The notes below the pieces were generated by a model, which did not search any database, was not told the DNA's origin, and worked only from the letters and a program-made list of their open reading frames with translations. A stretch of 64,000 nucleotides of DNA from Lolium rigidum (taxonomy: Eukaryota; Streptophyta; Magnoliopsida; Poales; Poaceae), in assembly GCF_022539505.1 (NCBI RefSeq), contig NC_061510.1, forward strand, positions 35,117,047 through 35,181,046, written 5' to 3'. The first letter of the stretch is position 1, and every line of letters starts with the position of its first letter. Shown here piece by piece: positions 35,511-46,684 of the stretch. A program made the position numbers and the translations under genes.

Positions 35511-38231
35511 ATGCCACCACGCATGCGACTTACTCGCCACAGCACTCCAGAATCCGCAATGGCCGCCGAAGATCTTGACTGGGAGAGATCTAAAATCTCC
35601 AATCAAGACCTCAACCTGATGAAGAAGCTTGGCCTGATGAAAAAAGATGACGCCATCCGCTTTCCCAGTGAAGAAAGCTACCCCAACCCCCAATGGAGTA
35701 CCGGGTTAGTTTCGTTGATCACCTCATCCGCGGCCTTTCGCCCCTATTCACGATTTCCTCCGCGGCCTTCTCTTTGTTTATGGGATTCAACTACACCGGT
35801 TGACCCCCAATTCTATCCTCCATATTTCTATTTTCATCACGTTCGTGCGAATGTTTCCTTGGAGTCCCTCCCAATTGGGCTCTTTGGAAACGCATTTTCC
35901 TTCTTCGCCGCAATGCCTCTCGCAACGCCTCTTATAACATAGGCGGCGTTGTTATTTGTGTCCGAACTGACGTTGAATACTTCGACGTCAAATTTCCTGA
36001 TTCTGTCCAAGGGTGGCGCAAAAAGTGGCTCTATATTCACGAAGAAAGTGCCAACTCTGTGGAGCACAACATAGTCCCATTCGACGGAAATGCCAAAATT
36101 CAACGCCGCCGCTCCTGGGATGCTGAAGCTTCCGAAGAAGAGAAAAAGGCGACAGAAGCACTTATGTCTCGTATTCGTCAGCTTCAAAATACTCGAGGCA
36201 AAGAGCTTTCTGGTGTTCAAATCACTGCCTACTTTCTTAGAATTAGAGTGCAGCCTCTTCGAGCTCGCAAAAATCCCCTTTGGACATATCTTTGGTGGAA
36301 ACGACGCCAATAGGCTCTCCGGTGATCTTTACGCAAAGGACTTGGAGAAGCTTATTCGAAGAATTTCTCGTTTGAACAAGAAAGATTCTGTTCCTTCCTC
36401 TTGCCGCGTGGAACCATACAGCTCCACCAATCCTCTCCCCGAGGTATTTTGTCTTCTCGAATTTTTATCTTGTTCCAAATGTTCCCTGCATCTTACTGTA
36501 TTGATATCTCGCTATTTTTTCCTTTGTCGCTATTTTTGTAGAACCATCCTACTATGTCTTCTCTTCCTCCCCTTCCTGAGGATGGAGAAGTCGAAGAACA
36601 AGCTGTCGTTGCCGAAGACAATCAAGGTTCCTCTCTTCATGAAAGTGATGTCGCAGGTTCTCACAAATCTGCGGCTTCCTATGAAAAGGAAGTTGAATCT
36701 GGAGCCAGCGAATCGACACAATCTCTTCCTCCTGCTGTTTCCCCAGAGAACAAAAGGAAAAGGGAGGACGCCGAAACTTCCGGCACCTCCAAACCTGAAG
36801 AAACTGAACCTTCGTCGCAGAAGACAACTTATGATCCGTATCTCGGGACCCTCATCGGTTCGTAAGTTCTTTTTCTATCTCTTTTTTTTACTTGAACATT
36901 CGTGTCTACCTTGCTTGGTTATATTGTCGACATTTTACTTGTAGTGATGAGGAAGAAGAGGTACCAACCGCTGATGTGGCTGCTCGAACGAGTACATCAC
37001 ATACATTAGTCGCCTCAGAGACGCCAATTGAAGGAGAAGAAACGTCGCCTCCTCGACAGAATATCGGCACTGCTACACCTCCGTCAAGCCCCCGAGCCCC
37101 TTTGTCGAAAAGGGCGAGGACGGAGATCATCCCGGAGCCTACTCTCCAATTGAGTAGCTCCTCTAACCCTCTCTTGGAGGATGTAAGTTCTTAACTTCTC
37201 TGTCCTTGTTTGTGTCTTCTTTGTTGATTTCTATGTACCATTATATTTTTCTCATGCCGCCATTTCTTTCTATCCCCTTCTTTTTTTAACAGCCTTTGAT
37301 AAAGGATCTTCTTCGCATCGGTACCCAATTTGTCGGGTACCGTGAATATGCTAGTAAAGCTGAAGGTAATGCTTTACTCCTTTTGCTTCTTTTCTTTTGC
37401 TCCTTTGTTGTCGAGATATTTTAACTATATTTTTCTTCATTGCCAGAAAAACTAGCGGAGGCCAATGAACGTGCCAACACACTTGCTCAACAATTAGAGC
37501 ATAGTGAAAAGGCTCGCGAAAAGGCTGAGTCGGATCTGTTGATGCTCGAGCGGAGGCTGATAAGGCCAAGGTCGATGTCTGCTGGTGTAGAAGATCTCCG
37601 GAAGAGACTTCATGATGCCGAAACTTCACTGAGCGATCATATAGCTGCCCAATCTGCTCGCGAAGAGGCGATCCTTAAGCGCTTAAAGACACAAAGTCGC
37701 CGCTTCGTCGGTAAATATCACTTACTATTTTTTGTATTTCCCTCTGTACTCATTTGTTGCTCAATAAGTTTCTTTTTTGACAGCTAGAACAGCTCAAGAG
37801 TTTCAACTTGACGAACCCGCCAATGATCCTCTTCTTGATGCCCTTTCATTCCTCGAAGTTCATGGATCAGAGGCACGCGAAGGCATTGATCAGGCTAAAG
37901 CAGGGTTGTCGCGGCTTTTCCCTTACTTTTTCCCAAAGAAAGAGGAACCCTCAACCTTCCTTGGTCTTGCCCGGTGCTTTAACCCTCCCGAAGATCTTGG
38001 GCTGAAGATGCGTCAAGAAAACATGAAGGTTGCTTGTCGAAAGCACTCGTTGCCCTGGTTGCTGACAGCCAACAAACTATTAATTGGATGAAGGTTGGCG
38101 ACACCAATCAAGTAGAGCAGTCGAAGTGGAGGTCGCTGATTAAGGCGGCCAAACCCAACACGAAGAAAATCTTGGCGTATCTCGGGATCAAGCCAGCTTC
38201 GACTCCTAGCTCATCGAGGCCGGAGGTCTAG
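35511..38231 (+). pseudogene. Antisense spliced gene 1 of the Tat-like element (putative gypsy-type transposon protein)
   Basis: Plus strand, opposite to pol. It starts MPPRMRLTRHSTPESAMAAE, then LDWERSKISNQDLNLMKKLG. A later frame gives VDHLIRGLSPPIHDFLRGLL and GGVVICVRTDVEYFDVKFPD, the pattern of the plant 'putative gypsy type transposon' family (PF04195-like). Splice borders can be read: donor after 36443, acceptor before 36542; donor after 36861, acceptor before 36945; donor after 37192, acceptor before 37293; later exons near 37447-37711 (coiled-coil, Ala/Glu/Arg-rich) and 37785-38231, ending ...ASTPSSSRPEV. The first exon is broken between about 35700 and 35940 (frame change). The function is unknown; it is not part of the capsid or polymerase set. 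Confidence 0.7.
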
Positions 38232-38398
38232 TTTTTGCTTTCTTTTATTTCTTTTGCTGTTTGTCGCCATTCTAGTCTTGGCGACAAATTCCTTGCCAGT
38301 CCCTTAGGAGAACTTCTTTTGTAATGACTATGTAAATATTTCATGATCAATGAAATTCCTTCTGGTGCTATCGTTGATTCGGGGATTTTCTTTTCCAG

Positions 38399-39388
38399 TT
38401 GGTATTCGATAACTATTCAACAAATCCTTCTTCACCTGGTGCTGCTCCCGCTTCTTCCTTGTCGAAGAAAATAAGAACCGATGACAATTTCCTTGAAGGT
38501 TCCTCCAGCACGCCTTTGTCGGAAGATTTACAAGAACTTCGACAACAACTTCAGTCCATGAGGAAACAAACTCTAGCAATGATGGAGCAGTCCCGAAGAG
38601 CATCCGAACAGGGAACAACTTGCTCGTCGACAAGCCGAAGAAGCTATGGCTGCTAAAGATGCTTGCTATATTGGAAGCGAAAGGAGCTAGTGCCGGGAAA
38701 ATAATATGCTCGAGCTGATGTTGGAAGCTAGCACGGATATGCTAGGTATGTATCCCAAGCTCTCCAATGCCGTTTCTTTATTTTGCTGTGCCTTCTTCCC
38801 AATTTCTTCCCTTGTATTCCAATAGGCTCAGTTATTGATGCTGCTGCCGAAGATCTAAGAGTAAATGAAAGAACGAATCTTCTTGTCAACCTTTCTCTGA
38901 ACCATGGCTCTTTATTTTGGGCCACTCCTGACCGAACCCAGCAGATTGTCAGGTTCCAAGATCGTGCTTGCCAAGTGCGCGAATTTCTGTCTTTTTGCAC
39001 GACGACGTTGACCCTTGTTTTCAAGACTTTGTTTCCGCGAAATGAGGTTCCTGCGACTCTTCCTGAATTGCTAGAGACCTTCAGAGATGCTCCTCGTATT
39101 CATAATTTTGTACGAGCCCAACTGACTGTTGGAGCAAGATTTGCCATGATTATGATAAATATTTGCTATCCAAAGTTGGACTTGTCGACGATTGTAGTTA
39201 ATTGCATGGCAAAGAAGACTCGTCGCAAGAATAATATTGATGCAATCAACGAGATGGTGACTCCTGTGGCCGAGTCGATGATAGACGAGCTTCTTCGGAT
39301 GGATGCAGAATTCTTCGTCAAAGGGTCTTATGCCGAGCATAGAACGACCAGAGGCTTGTCAATAGATACTATTTTGGGTTCCGATTGA
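38399..39388 (+). pseudogene. Antisense gene 2 of the Tat-like element, unknown function
   Basis: The first part is Ser/Gln-rich and coiled-coil-like (SEDLQELRQQLQSMRKQTLA). After an acceptor near 38823 follows a helical domain: AAAEDLRVNERTNLLVNLSL, QQIVRFQDRACQVREFLSFC, VAESMIDELLRMDAEFFVKG, ending TILGSD at 39388. The ATG at 38399 is uncertain, and the two parts are in different frames joined by a presumed intron (donor near 38744). This could be a downstream piece of the same transcript as antisense gene 1, since both carry similar Ser/Pro plus coiled-coil segments. Confidence 0.55.
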
Positions 39389-39874
39389 TTTGTAAAACTT
39401 TGTCGAAAATATTTGTTGTATTCCGCAGAATGCTCTATATTGTCGGAGCCCCCGAGTATTTTCGGTGGCTATTTGCTGTATTTGTATAATGCGAGGTTTT
39501 AAACCAAGGCAAAATAATATACAGTGTGTACTATTTTGTGGGTGCAAGCCCCCGAGTCTTTTGTTGATCACTATTTTGTCTGTATCTCTTTTTATTTTGG
39601 CGAGGTATTTTTACCAAGGCAAGATGCTTCTTTTGCATTTGTCGACACTGTGTTTAGATATATATTGCATCATGTAGGGGAAAACCCCTTGTCTTGTCGA
39701 GAAGAAGATGTATAATTCCACTATCTTTATTATATTGCAGCACCGCGAGCCCGCCTCATTAAAAACCTTCTCCGGCCCCACTCGGTGCCCCGAAAAAGGA
39801 AAAGAGTGCGTCTGAAAACTCGCGGGCGTTTCAGTACATTGTAGCTTTACAAAGGAGGACTATATTTTCGACAT

Positions 39875-42540
39875 CTAGGCGTAAAAACGCCTAAGCTGTG
39901 CCACGTTCCAGGGGTTTGGCTCGTCAATCCCTGTCTTCTTGTTTTTGATTCTGTATGCTCCTCCTTCGATTACTTCTGTGACGATGTAGGGTCCAAGCCA
40001 TGGTGATTCGAGTTTTTCGTGACTTTTCTGGTTGAGCCGCAGAACTAAGTCACCAACTTGAAAAGACCTTGGCCGCAATCGTCGACTGTGATAGTTTTTC
40101 AGGTCCTGCTGATATTTGGCGACTCTTGACAGGACTTCATCTCGAGCTTCATCGAGTGCATCGACATCATCCTCCAAAGCTTTTCTCGATGTTTCTTCGT
40201 CATATTCTGTGACTCTTGGAGAATCGTGCTCTATTTCTATCGGCAAGACTGCTTCAGCTCCGTGGACCAGAAAGAACGGTGTTTCCTGTGTCGCCGTATT
40301 TGGTGTTGTTCGGATACTCCACAACACACTTTGTAACTCCTCCGGCCAAGTATGCCGGGCTTTTCCAATGGGCCTAGCAGGCGTTTCTTGATGCCATTGC
40401 GAGATGATGCCATTGGCCTTCTCGACTTGTCCATTGGTCCGAGGATGCGCGACGGACGCAAAACTCAATTTGATGCCCACTTCCGCGCAGGTATGCTTTG
40501 AACTCCTTGGACGTGAAATTGCTGCCGTTGTCCGTCACAATACTCGTGAGGAACTCCAAATCTGAAGACGATGCTTTTCACGAACTTAATTGCGTCGACG
40601 CGCCGTCCGGTGAGTTTATCGGCTTTGCTTCGATCCATTTTGTAAACTTGTCGACAGCAACAAGCATATACTCATAACCTCCTGGCGAAGCTTTGTGTAA
40701 TTTTCCCACCATGTCGAGACCCCATTGAGCAAAGGGCCAGGATAGTGGGATTGGCATAAGTTCTGCGGCAGGAGAGTGAGGTCTTGCCGCAAATCTTTGA
40801 CACGCGTCGCAAGTGCGCACTATTTCCTTCGCATCCTCGATTGCTGTGAGCCAATAAAATCCTGCTCTGAAAACCTTAGCCGCGATAGCTCTGCTACTCG
40901 CGTGGTGCCCACATATTCCTTCATGCATGTCCTTTAGGATGATCCTTCCTTCTTCGGGTGTAACACACCGTTGTAGCACACCCGAGATACTGCGTTTGTA
41001 CAGTTCTCCTTTTACCACAGTGAAAGCTTTTGATCGCCTAATTATTCGCCTTGCTTCGACTGGATCGTTGGGTATGACTTTCCTTAGGATGTATGATATG
41101 TAGGCCTGCATCCATGGAACTTGTACCATCATGACTAGTTCTTGCTCTTCTTCTTCTTCTTCTGCTGTGTCCTTGGTGGTAGTCGAGGTTTTCTCTTTCT
41201 TCTCCTTTTTTGTTTTTGCTGGCTTTGTTGATCTCTCGCTAATCTCTTCCCAGAACACACCTGGAGGGATCGCGAGGCATTGTGATCCGATATTTGCGAG
41301 AATGTCGGCTTCATCGTTGCTCATCCTGCTGATGTGGTTTACTTCACAACCATCGAATAGCTTCTCCAGCTCATTGTACACCTCCTTGTATGCTATCATA
41401 CTTTCGTTGACTGCGTCGCATTGGTTCATGACTTGCTGTGCTACCAATTGTGAGTCGCCGAAGATTTTCAGTCGGGTTGCACCGCAAGCTTTCGCCATCT
41501 TCATCCCGTGTATGAGAGCTTCATATTCTGCTTCATTGTTAGATGCGTTTGGGAACGTCATCCGCGAACATACTTCAACTTGTCGCCTTCGAGTGAAACT
41601 AATATCACGCCTGCTCCAGAGCACCTTCCAATCTCTTGGACCCGTCGAAGTTCATGGTCCAAGTCCTCGATAAATCTGGGGGTCCCGTGTTTTGTAGCTC
41701 CATCCACTCTGCAATGAAATCTGGTAAGACCTGTGACTTTATTGCTTTTCTTTTTTCATACGTGATGTCCCGAGGGGAAAGTTCTATTCCCCAAAGGGAG
41801 ACACGACCCGTAGCTTCTGGATTGTTCAGTATATTTGATAAGGGAGCTTCATTGACCACTATTATCGGGTGAGCCGAAAAATAGTGCCGCAATTTTCTTG
41901 CTCGTCGTGAATACTCCATATGCTAGCTTTTGATATTGCGGGTACCGCTGTTTTGACGACGACAGACTTCGCTCGATGAAATATACTCGGCCTTTGAACT
42001 CCATGAAGCTTGCCTTCTTCTTCCCTTTCGACCACTAAAGCCGTGCCGACCACCCGAGGTGTGGCTGCAATGTACAAGAGGAGAGGTTCTTTCTCTTTTG
42101 GCGCCACCAATATCGGTGGTGTCGAGATTGCTCGCTTGAGATTCTCGAAGGCTCTGTCTGCTTCCTCGTTCCATTGAAATTTTTCCCCTTGCTTGATCAA
42201 CGCGTAAAACGGCAACGCCTTTTCTCCTATCCTGGCGACGAATCTGCTTAAAGCTGCGACTCGCCCCGTTAGCTGTTGTATTTCTTTCAACTTTGTTGGC
42301 TTTCTCATAGTGACGATGGCCTGTATTTTTTCGGGATTAGCCTCAATCCCCCTTGCTGATACTAAGAACCCGAGAAGTTCTCCTGCGGGTACTCCAAAAG
42401 AGCACTTTGTCGGGTTCAGCTTGAGGCAGAACTTGTCGAGGTTGTCGAAGGTTTCCTTCAAATCTTCGATCAAAGTCGATCCTTTCTTGGATGTTATTAC
42501 GACATCATCGATGTAAACTTGTACATTTTTTCCAAAGTCG
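39875..42540 (-). pseudogene. Gypsy pol remnant: C-terminal RT, RNase H, integrase
   Basis: On minus: the RT catalytic VYIDDVVITSKKGS (YIDD at 42501-42515), then LNPTKCSFGVPAGELLGFLV and the RT connection region; RNase H with NNEAEYEALIHGMKMAKACG and SNDEADILANIGS; an integrase HHCC finger (GHH... with CDACQRF); the first Asp in WGLDMVGKL; the second in VTDNGSNFTSKEFKAYL; the Glu region PRTNGQVEKANGIISQW; and a C-terminal domain ending WNVAQLRRFYA. The frame is broken at about 41.9 kb, 41.6 kb and 40.5 kb. The gypsy order RT-RH-INT is kept. The RT N-terminal half is absent. Confidence 0.88.
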
Positions 42541-43110
42541 ATCCTCTGATGTTTGCGGCTCTGATGTGCCTGCCCCTTCTACCACATAGATCTGATGATA
42601 TTTTGCGCATTGATTTTTTTCAGGATTGGTGACACCATCATATAGAGTGGTGAAGACCTTTCCGATGGCAGCGAGACTTGTCGATGAAGTTGAAGTTGTC
42701 GATCGTCGTCGGAGTCGCTGCTTATAAAGGAGTCCGCAGACGACTCGAAGGATGTGTTGTTGAAGATCTTGGCGAGCTTTCCGCTTGCCTTGTTGTCGAC
42801 GAAGTATGGCGACGAAAACTCCTCGTCACTCGACGAAAGCTAGAATCGACCGCCGAAAATTCCGACGAGATCGGATCTTCGAGACGGTAGGATCCTTCCT
42901 TGTTGACGCCAAATCGGAATTCTCCGAACGTCATGATGATAGGCTCCTCCAGATAGGCACATGCATCCATACGGGAGGGCGGGTGAGGAATAAAATTGAA
43001 TAGATCAGTTTTTCTCGTGTTACCTCGATCCATCGCGTTGCTTGCTGTTGATGAAGTCAAAGATTTTGAACGTGCCATCGAGATTAGATCCTTGCAGCCT
43101 CTAATTCCCA
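42541..43110 (-). other. Short leader region between PBS and truncated RT
   Basis: Contains a minus frame (about 42722-43123) without a recognisable gag domain. Gag and protease would normally fill several kb here, so a deletion (or an assembly loss) is inferred. Confidence 0.5.
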
Positions 43111-43124
43111 CAGACGGCGCCAAT
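43111..43124 (-). promoter_or_regulatory. Primer-binding site of the Tat-like element
   Basis: Minus-strand attggcgccgtctg immediately inside the right (5') LTR. This TGGCGCC-type PBS pairs with the 3' end of a tRNA primer. Confidence 0.75.
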
Positions 43125-43510
43125 TGACAAAGGATTAACTTGTCAATGCCTACAGATTGTAGACTAGGGTTTTGCTAGAAGTAGAGGGCAAGTAGATCTC
43201 GAAGGTTTAGGCGAAAAGTACTCGGCGATTATGAAAACTAGGGTTATGTTGACGGTAGATTCGATCCCTTTCTTTGTCCCTCGACTCCCCCTTATATAGG
43301 AGGTGGAGCCGAGGGTTTCGTATTGTACAAGTTACTGAGTCCGGGATGGTTTCTAACTCATCCCGCCTGATTACAAATAACACTTCCTATTACAACTCTA
43401 TGTTTCCTTAATATATCTTGGGCTCCCGAATCTTCTTATTCTTCGGATGATGGGCCTTCAGTAAATCCCGGGTACCATCTATGGCATGCCCATTTGGGAT
43501 GCCTATGTCA
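43125..43510 (-). repeat. 5' LTR (right) of the Tat-like gypsy element
   Basis: 386 bp partner of 33758-34143, followed by the TSD copy tcggg (43511-43515). Confidence 0.92.
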
Positions 43511-43619
43511 TCGGGTCAGCTCTATCGTCCTCCATATGTCAGTCCTGAAAACATGTAGTAAAAACTAAGTAATTGTGTATATGGCAGCATTAATTATCAC
43601 ATCTACATATAAAGAGAGA

Positions 43620-44150
43620 GGGCGACTTTGCTAATTTGCAAAACCCTCCGGCGGTGCTAAAATTGCAAAACCCTAAGTCATTTTTCTTAACACTAAGTCA
43701 TTTTTTAGTCTTTGCTACTTTGCAAAACCCTCCGTGAGTGCTAAAATTGCAAAACTCTAAGTCATTTTTCTTAACACTAAGTCATTTTTTAGTTTTTGCT
43801 ACTTTGCAAAACCCTCGGCGGTGCTAAAATTGCAAAACCCTCCGGCGGTGCTAAAATTGCAAAACCTATAAGTCATTTTTCTTAACACAAGTCATTTTTT
43901 AGTTTTAGCATTAATTATGTTTTTTTCTTAACACTAAGTTATTTTTTAGTTTTTTTCTTAACACTAAGTCATTTTTTAGTTTTTTTCATAACACTAAGTC
44001 ATTTTTTAGTTTTTTTCATAACACTAAGTCATTTTTTAGTTTTTTTCATAACACTAAGTCATTTTTTAGTTTTTTTCTTAACAGTAAGTCATTTTTTAGT
44101 TTTTTTCTTAACACTAAGTCATTTTTAGTTTTTTTCATAACACTAAGTAG
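43620..44150. repeat. AT-rich tandem repeats in the CACTA interior
   Basis: First part: units of gctaaaattgcaaaaccct with aagtcatttttcttaacac. Second part (about 43925-44150): a ~30-bp unit taacactaagtcattttttagt plus a T-run, about eight copies. 44151-44580 continues as AT-rich simple-like sequence. Confidence 0.85.
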
Positions 44151-44586
44151 TTAAAATTAAAAAGACAAAAAAAACAAAAAATTTGCTAATATTTTGCACT
44201 ATTTTTAATTTACAAAATTTTAAGTTTACAAAATTTTAAGTTTACAATTTTGATTAACAAATTGTGAGTTAATTAACAAATTGTGAGTTAATTAACAAAT
44301 TTTAAGTACTTAAATTTATAATAAGTTGTTTTTTAAGTTGCAATATACTTAGCACACTATTTTTAAATTGCAATATACTTAAAACTATTTTTCATTTAAA
44401 GTTACAATTTTTAAGTTAAATAAAAATTTGAAGTTACAAAAATCTTAAAAACTATTTTTCATTTAAGTTACAATTTGTAAGTTACAAATTTTGAAGTTTT
44501 AATTTTTAAGTACTTTTTTTGTTAAGTAATTTTTTTGTTAACTACTTAGTTACAAATTAAAAAAAAAAACAAAAAAACAAAAAAAA

Positions 44587-45000
44587 GTGGGACGGCCCCT
44601 GGCCCCTGGCCCTTTCTCTCTCTCCTCTCTGCCCGTTCTCTGCAGGACACGGCCGGCCGGCGGCGCGGCAGCGGCGGCGCGGCAGCGGTGGCGGCGATCT
44701 GAGACGGCGGCGCGCGCGAGTGCTTACGCTCGTCGGTCGTCGTCGGGCGGCGGCGATCTGTGGCGGCGGCGGCGCGGCACCGGCCCGACGGCTAGTGCGC
44801 GCGGCGATGACGAGGAGCGCGCGGTGGTTGGCGGCGCGGCGCGGCGAGAGAGAAGAACGGCGAGCGGCGACGGTCGAGTGCGGCGACACGGCGGGCGACG
44901 GTCGGGCAGCCTGGCGGCGCGGCGAGGAAGATCGAGCGCGCGGCGATCGGCGACCGAGCGGGCGAGGAAGAAGAAGTGTTGCGCCCGCGGGGCGGCGCGG
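44587..45000. other. Very GC-rich block in the CACTA interior
   Basis: An abrupt switch from an AT-rich to a cgg/ggc-rich stretch. Long overlapping frames on both strands are products of composition (Arg/Ala/Gly repeats) with no domain. Its position beside subterminal-like repeats suggests a promoter or CpG-island-like role, unproven. Confidence 0.45.
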
Positions 45001-45017
45001 GTATTTAAAGGGAGGCG

Positions 45018-45172
45018 ATTTAGTCGCGGTTGGTGTGGCCAACCGCGACTAAAGGCACACTTTAGTCGCGGTTAGCCACACCAACCGCGACCGAAGCCCA
45101 ATTTTCGCCCGTTTTTGCGGTTCCCGCGGAAATGAGCTGTAGTCGCGGTTGGCCAGGCCAACCGCGACTAAA
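45018..45172. repeat. Internal cluster of CACTA subterminal-type palindromes
   Basis: tttagtcgcggttggtgtgg and its inverted partner ccaaccgcgactaaagg, twice more as agtcgcggttagccacacca and agtcgcggttggccaggcca. Same motif as at the two ends but about 5.5 kb (host-element distance) from the right end. Confidence 0.85.
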
Positions 45173-45189
45173 GGCCTTTTTTCGAAATT

Positions 45190-45640
45190 ATTTCCATTTG
45201 TAAATGTTATAAATACAAAATAATATATCAATAAATTCAGAAAAATAAAACTAATTCATTTCTAAATGTGAAAAATACAAATAATATATCAAAAAATTCA
45301 GAAAAATAAAACTAATGCATTTCAAAATCTTAAAAATACAAATAATATATCAAAAAATAAAGAAAAATAAAACTAATTCAATTCAAAATCTTAAAAATAC
45401 AAATAATATATCAAAAAATAAAGAAAAGTAAAACTAAATCAATTCAAAATCTTAAAAATACAAATAATATATCAATAAATTCAGAAAAATAAAACTAATT
45501 CAATTCAAAATCTTAAAATTACAAATAATATATCAATAAATTCAGAAAAATAAAACTAATTCATTTTCAAATCTTAAAAATACAAATAATATATCAGAAA
45601 AATCATAAAAATAAAACTAATTCATTTAAAGTTCTTCCCG
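45190..45640. repeat. ~60-bp AT-rich tandem repeat, about seven copies
   Basis: Unit: aaaaataaaactaattcatt or ...caatt, then caaaatcttaaaaatacaaa and taatatatcaataaattcag variants. Non-coding minisatellite inside the CACTA element. Confidence 0.88.
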
Positions 45641-45689
45641 CCATTTCTCACTACATATTTTTTTTCCCGTGCGACGTGTAGCCACCGCT

Positions 45690-45910
45690 TCCACCCCCCT
45701 TCCCGCCACTTTCTTCCCGCCTCTTTCTTCCCGCCACTTTCTTCCCGCCTCCTGTCTTCCCGCCTCTTTCTTCCCGCCTCTTTCTTCCCGCCACTTTCTT
45801 CCCGCCTCCTGTCTTCCCGCTCCCATTTTTCCCGCCAATTTTTTCCCGCCTCTTTCTTCCCGCCTCTTTCTTCCCGCCTCCTGTCTTCCAGCTCCCATTT
45901 TTCCCGCCAT
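45690..45910. repeat. Pyrimidine minisatellite (cttcccgcc units)
   Basis: About 17 copies of a 12-bp-type unit tttcttcccgcc with variants ctgtcttcccgcc and cccatttttcccgcc. It lies just upstream of the plus-strand ORF at 45981 and may be in its promoter. Frames across it are repeats of Gly/Lys/Arg, not real proteins. Confidence 0.85.
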
Positions 45911-45980
45911 TTCTCACTACATATATGTAGCCCGGCTTGGCCGACATTATCACATCTCTACAATCTCTCATCACTCTCTC

Positions 45981-46547
45981 ATGGCTTCCACCGCACCCAC
46001 TCTAACCTACCGACGAGTGGAGGAGCTTTGCGCCTCGAACTACCCTTGCCCACCGGGCTACCGCGTCCCCGCCGGGCCGGAGCCTAGCGCCGGCGGCGTG
46101 CCGGTCCCTCCCCTCCCTCGTGGTACCGCGCGCCGGGCAGCCATCACGAACCACTACTACCTCGACCTCACGCCGGAGCAGCGGATGAATCCCCGCCGGC
46201 ATCCCGATAACCGAGCATACTTGGGACGCCTTCTTCATCAATCGGCGTGAGAGGGCGCTCGCCGGGTATGAGGAGGACGGTCCGCCTCCCGGGAACTTCC
46301 ACGAGGCCGGCCGTCGGCTATGGTGGTACGGCCGGACTCCGCAGAGCGTCATGGACTACATCACGGCCGGCGATATCCCCCGCCCGCGCTACCCTCGCTT
46401 CGAGCCACGAGCGCCGCCCGACGACAGCCGACGACAGCAGCGACGACGACGGCGGCAACTTAGAAGGCGACGACTACCGAGTACAACGGCGGCGGCTATG
46501 AAGACTACGAGTATGCATATTATACGCCTAGGCAGGAGTATGACTAA
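45981..46547 (+). pseudogene. CACTA third gene, plus strand, unknown function
   Basis: Starts at the ATG at 45981: MASTAPTLTYRRVEELCASN, a Pro/Gly-rich stretch, then RAAITNHYYLDLTPEQRMNP and RRHPDNR. At about 46225 the frame shifts and continues as FFINRRERALAGYEEDGPPP, RRLWWYGRTPQSVMDYITAG and PRPRYPRFEPRAPPDDS. After a further shift an acidic/Tyr-rich tail ends in QEYD and a stop near 46547. It converges with tnp2 (its 3' end is about 138 bp from the tnp2 stop). I know of no function for this protein; I infer it belongs to the transposon because it lies between transposase genes and inside the TIRs. Confidence 0.65.
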
Positions 46548-46684
46548 ATCACTCCAAATTTCATGTATCATCAGTGCTATCTCGAATCAATCGAATCATT
46601 CGAAAATGGACACGAAAACACATCACGGGCAATATAATTCACATGATCCATTCAACAAAGTTTGGTACAATAAATTATTACACA

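Larger units (their letters stand above)
33758..43510 (-). mobile_element. Ty3/gypsy LTR retrotransposon (Tat-lineage-like), internally deleted
   Basis: LTRs of 386 bp start TGACAAAGGATT and end GCCTATGTCA. A perfect 5-bp target-site duplication tcggg lies at 33753-33757 and 43511-43515. Orientation is minus: RT, RNase H and integrase read leftward, the primer-binding site (ttggcgccgtctgtggg on minus) abuts the right LTR, and the polypurine tract (ctcgggggctac on minus) abuts the left LTR. Gag, protease and the N-terminal RT are missing: only about 0.6 kb lies between the PBS and the RT YIDD motif. Between integrase and the 3' LTR are two plus-strand genes, the antisense arrangement known from Tat-lineage elements. 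The family name was not determined. Confidence 0.9.

Noticed and set aside
44557..45075. Long Arg/Ala frames in the GC-rich CACTA block
   Set aside because: Both strands stay open because of gcg/cgg repeats; no domain and no codon-level signal.
45190..45910. CRISPR-like or other spaced repeat array
   Set aside because: Direct tandem minisatellites without unique spacers, in a plant transposon.
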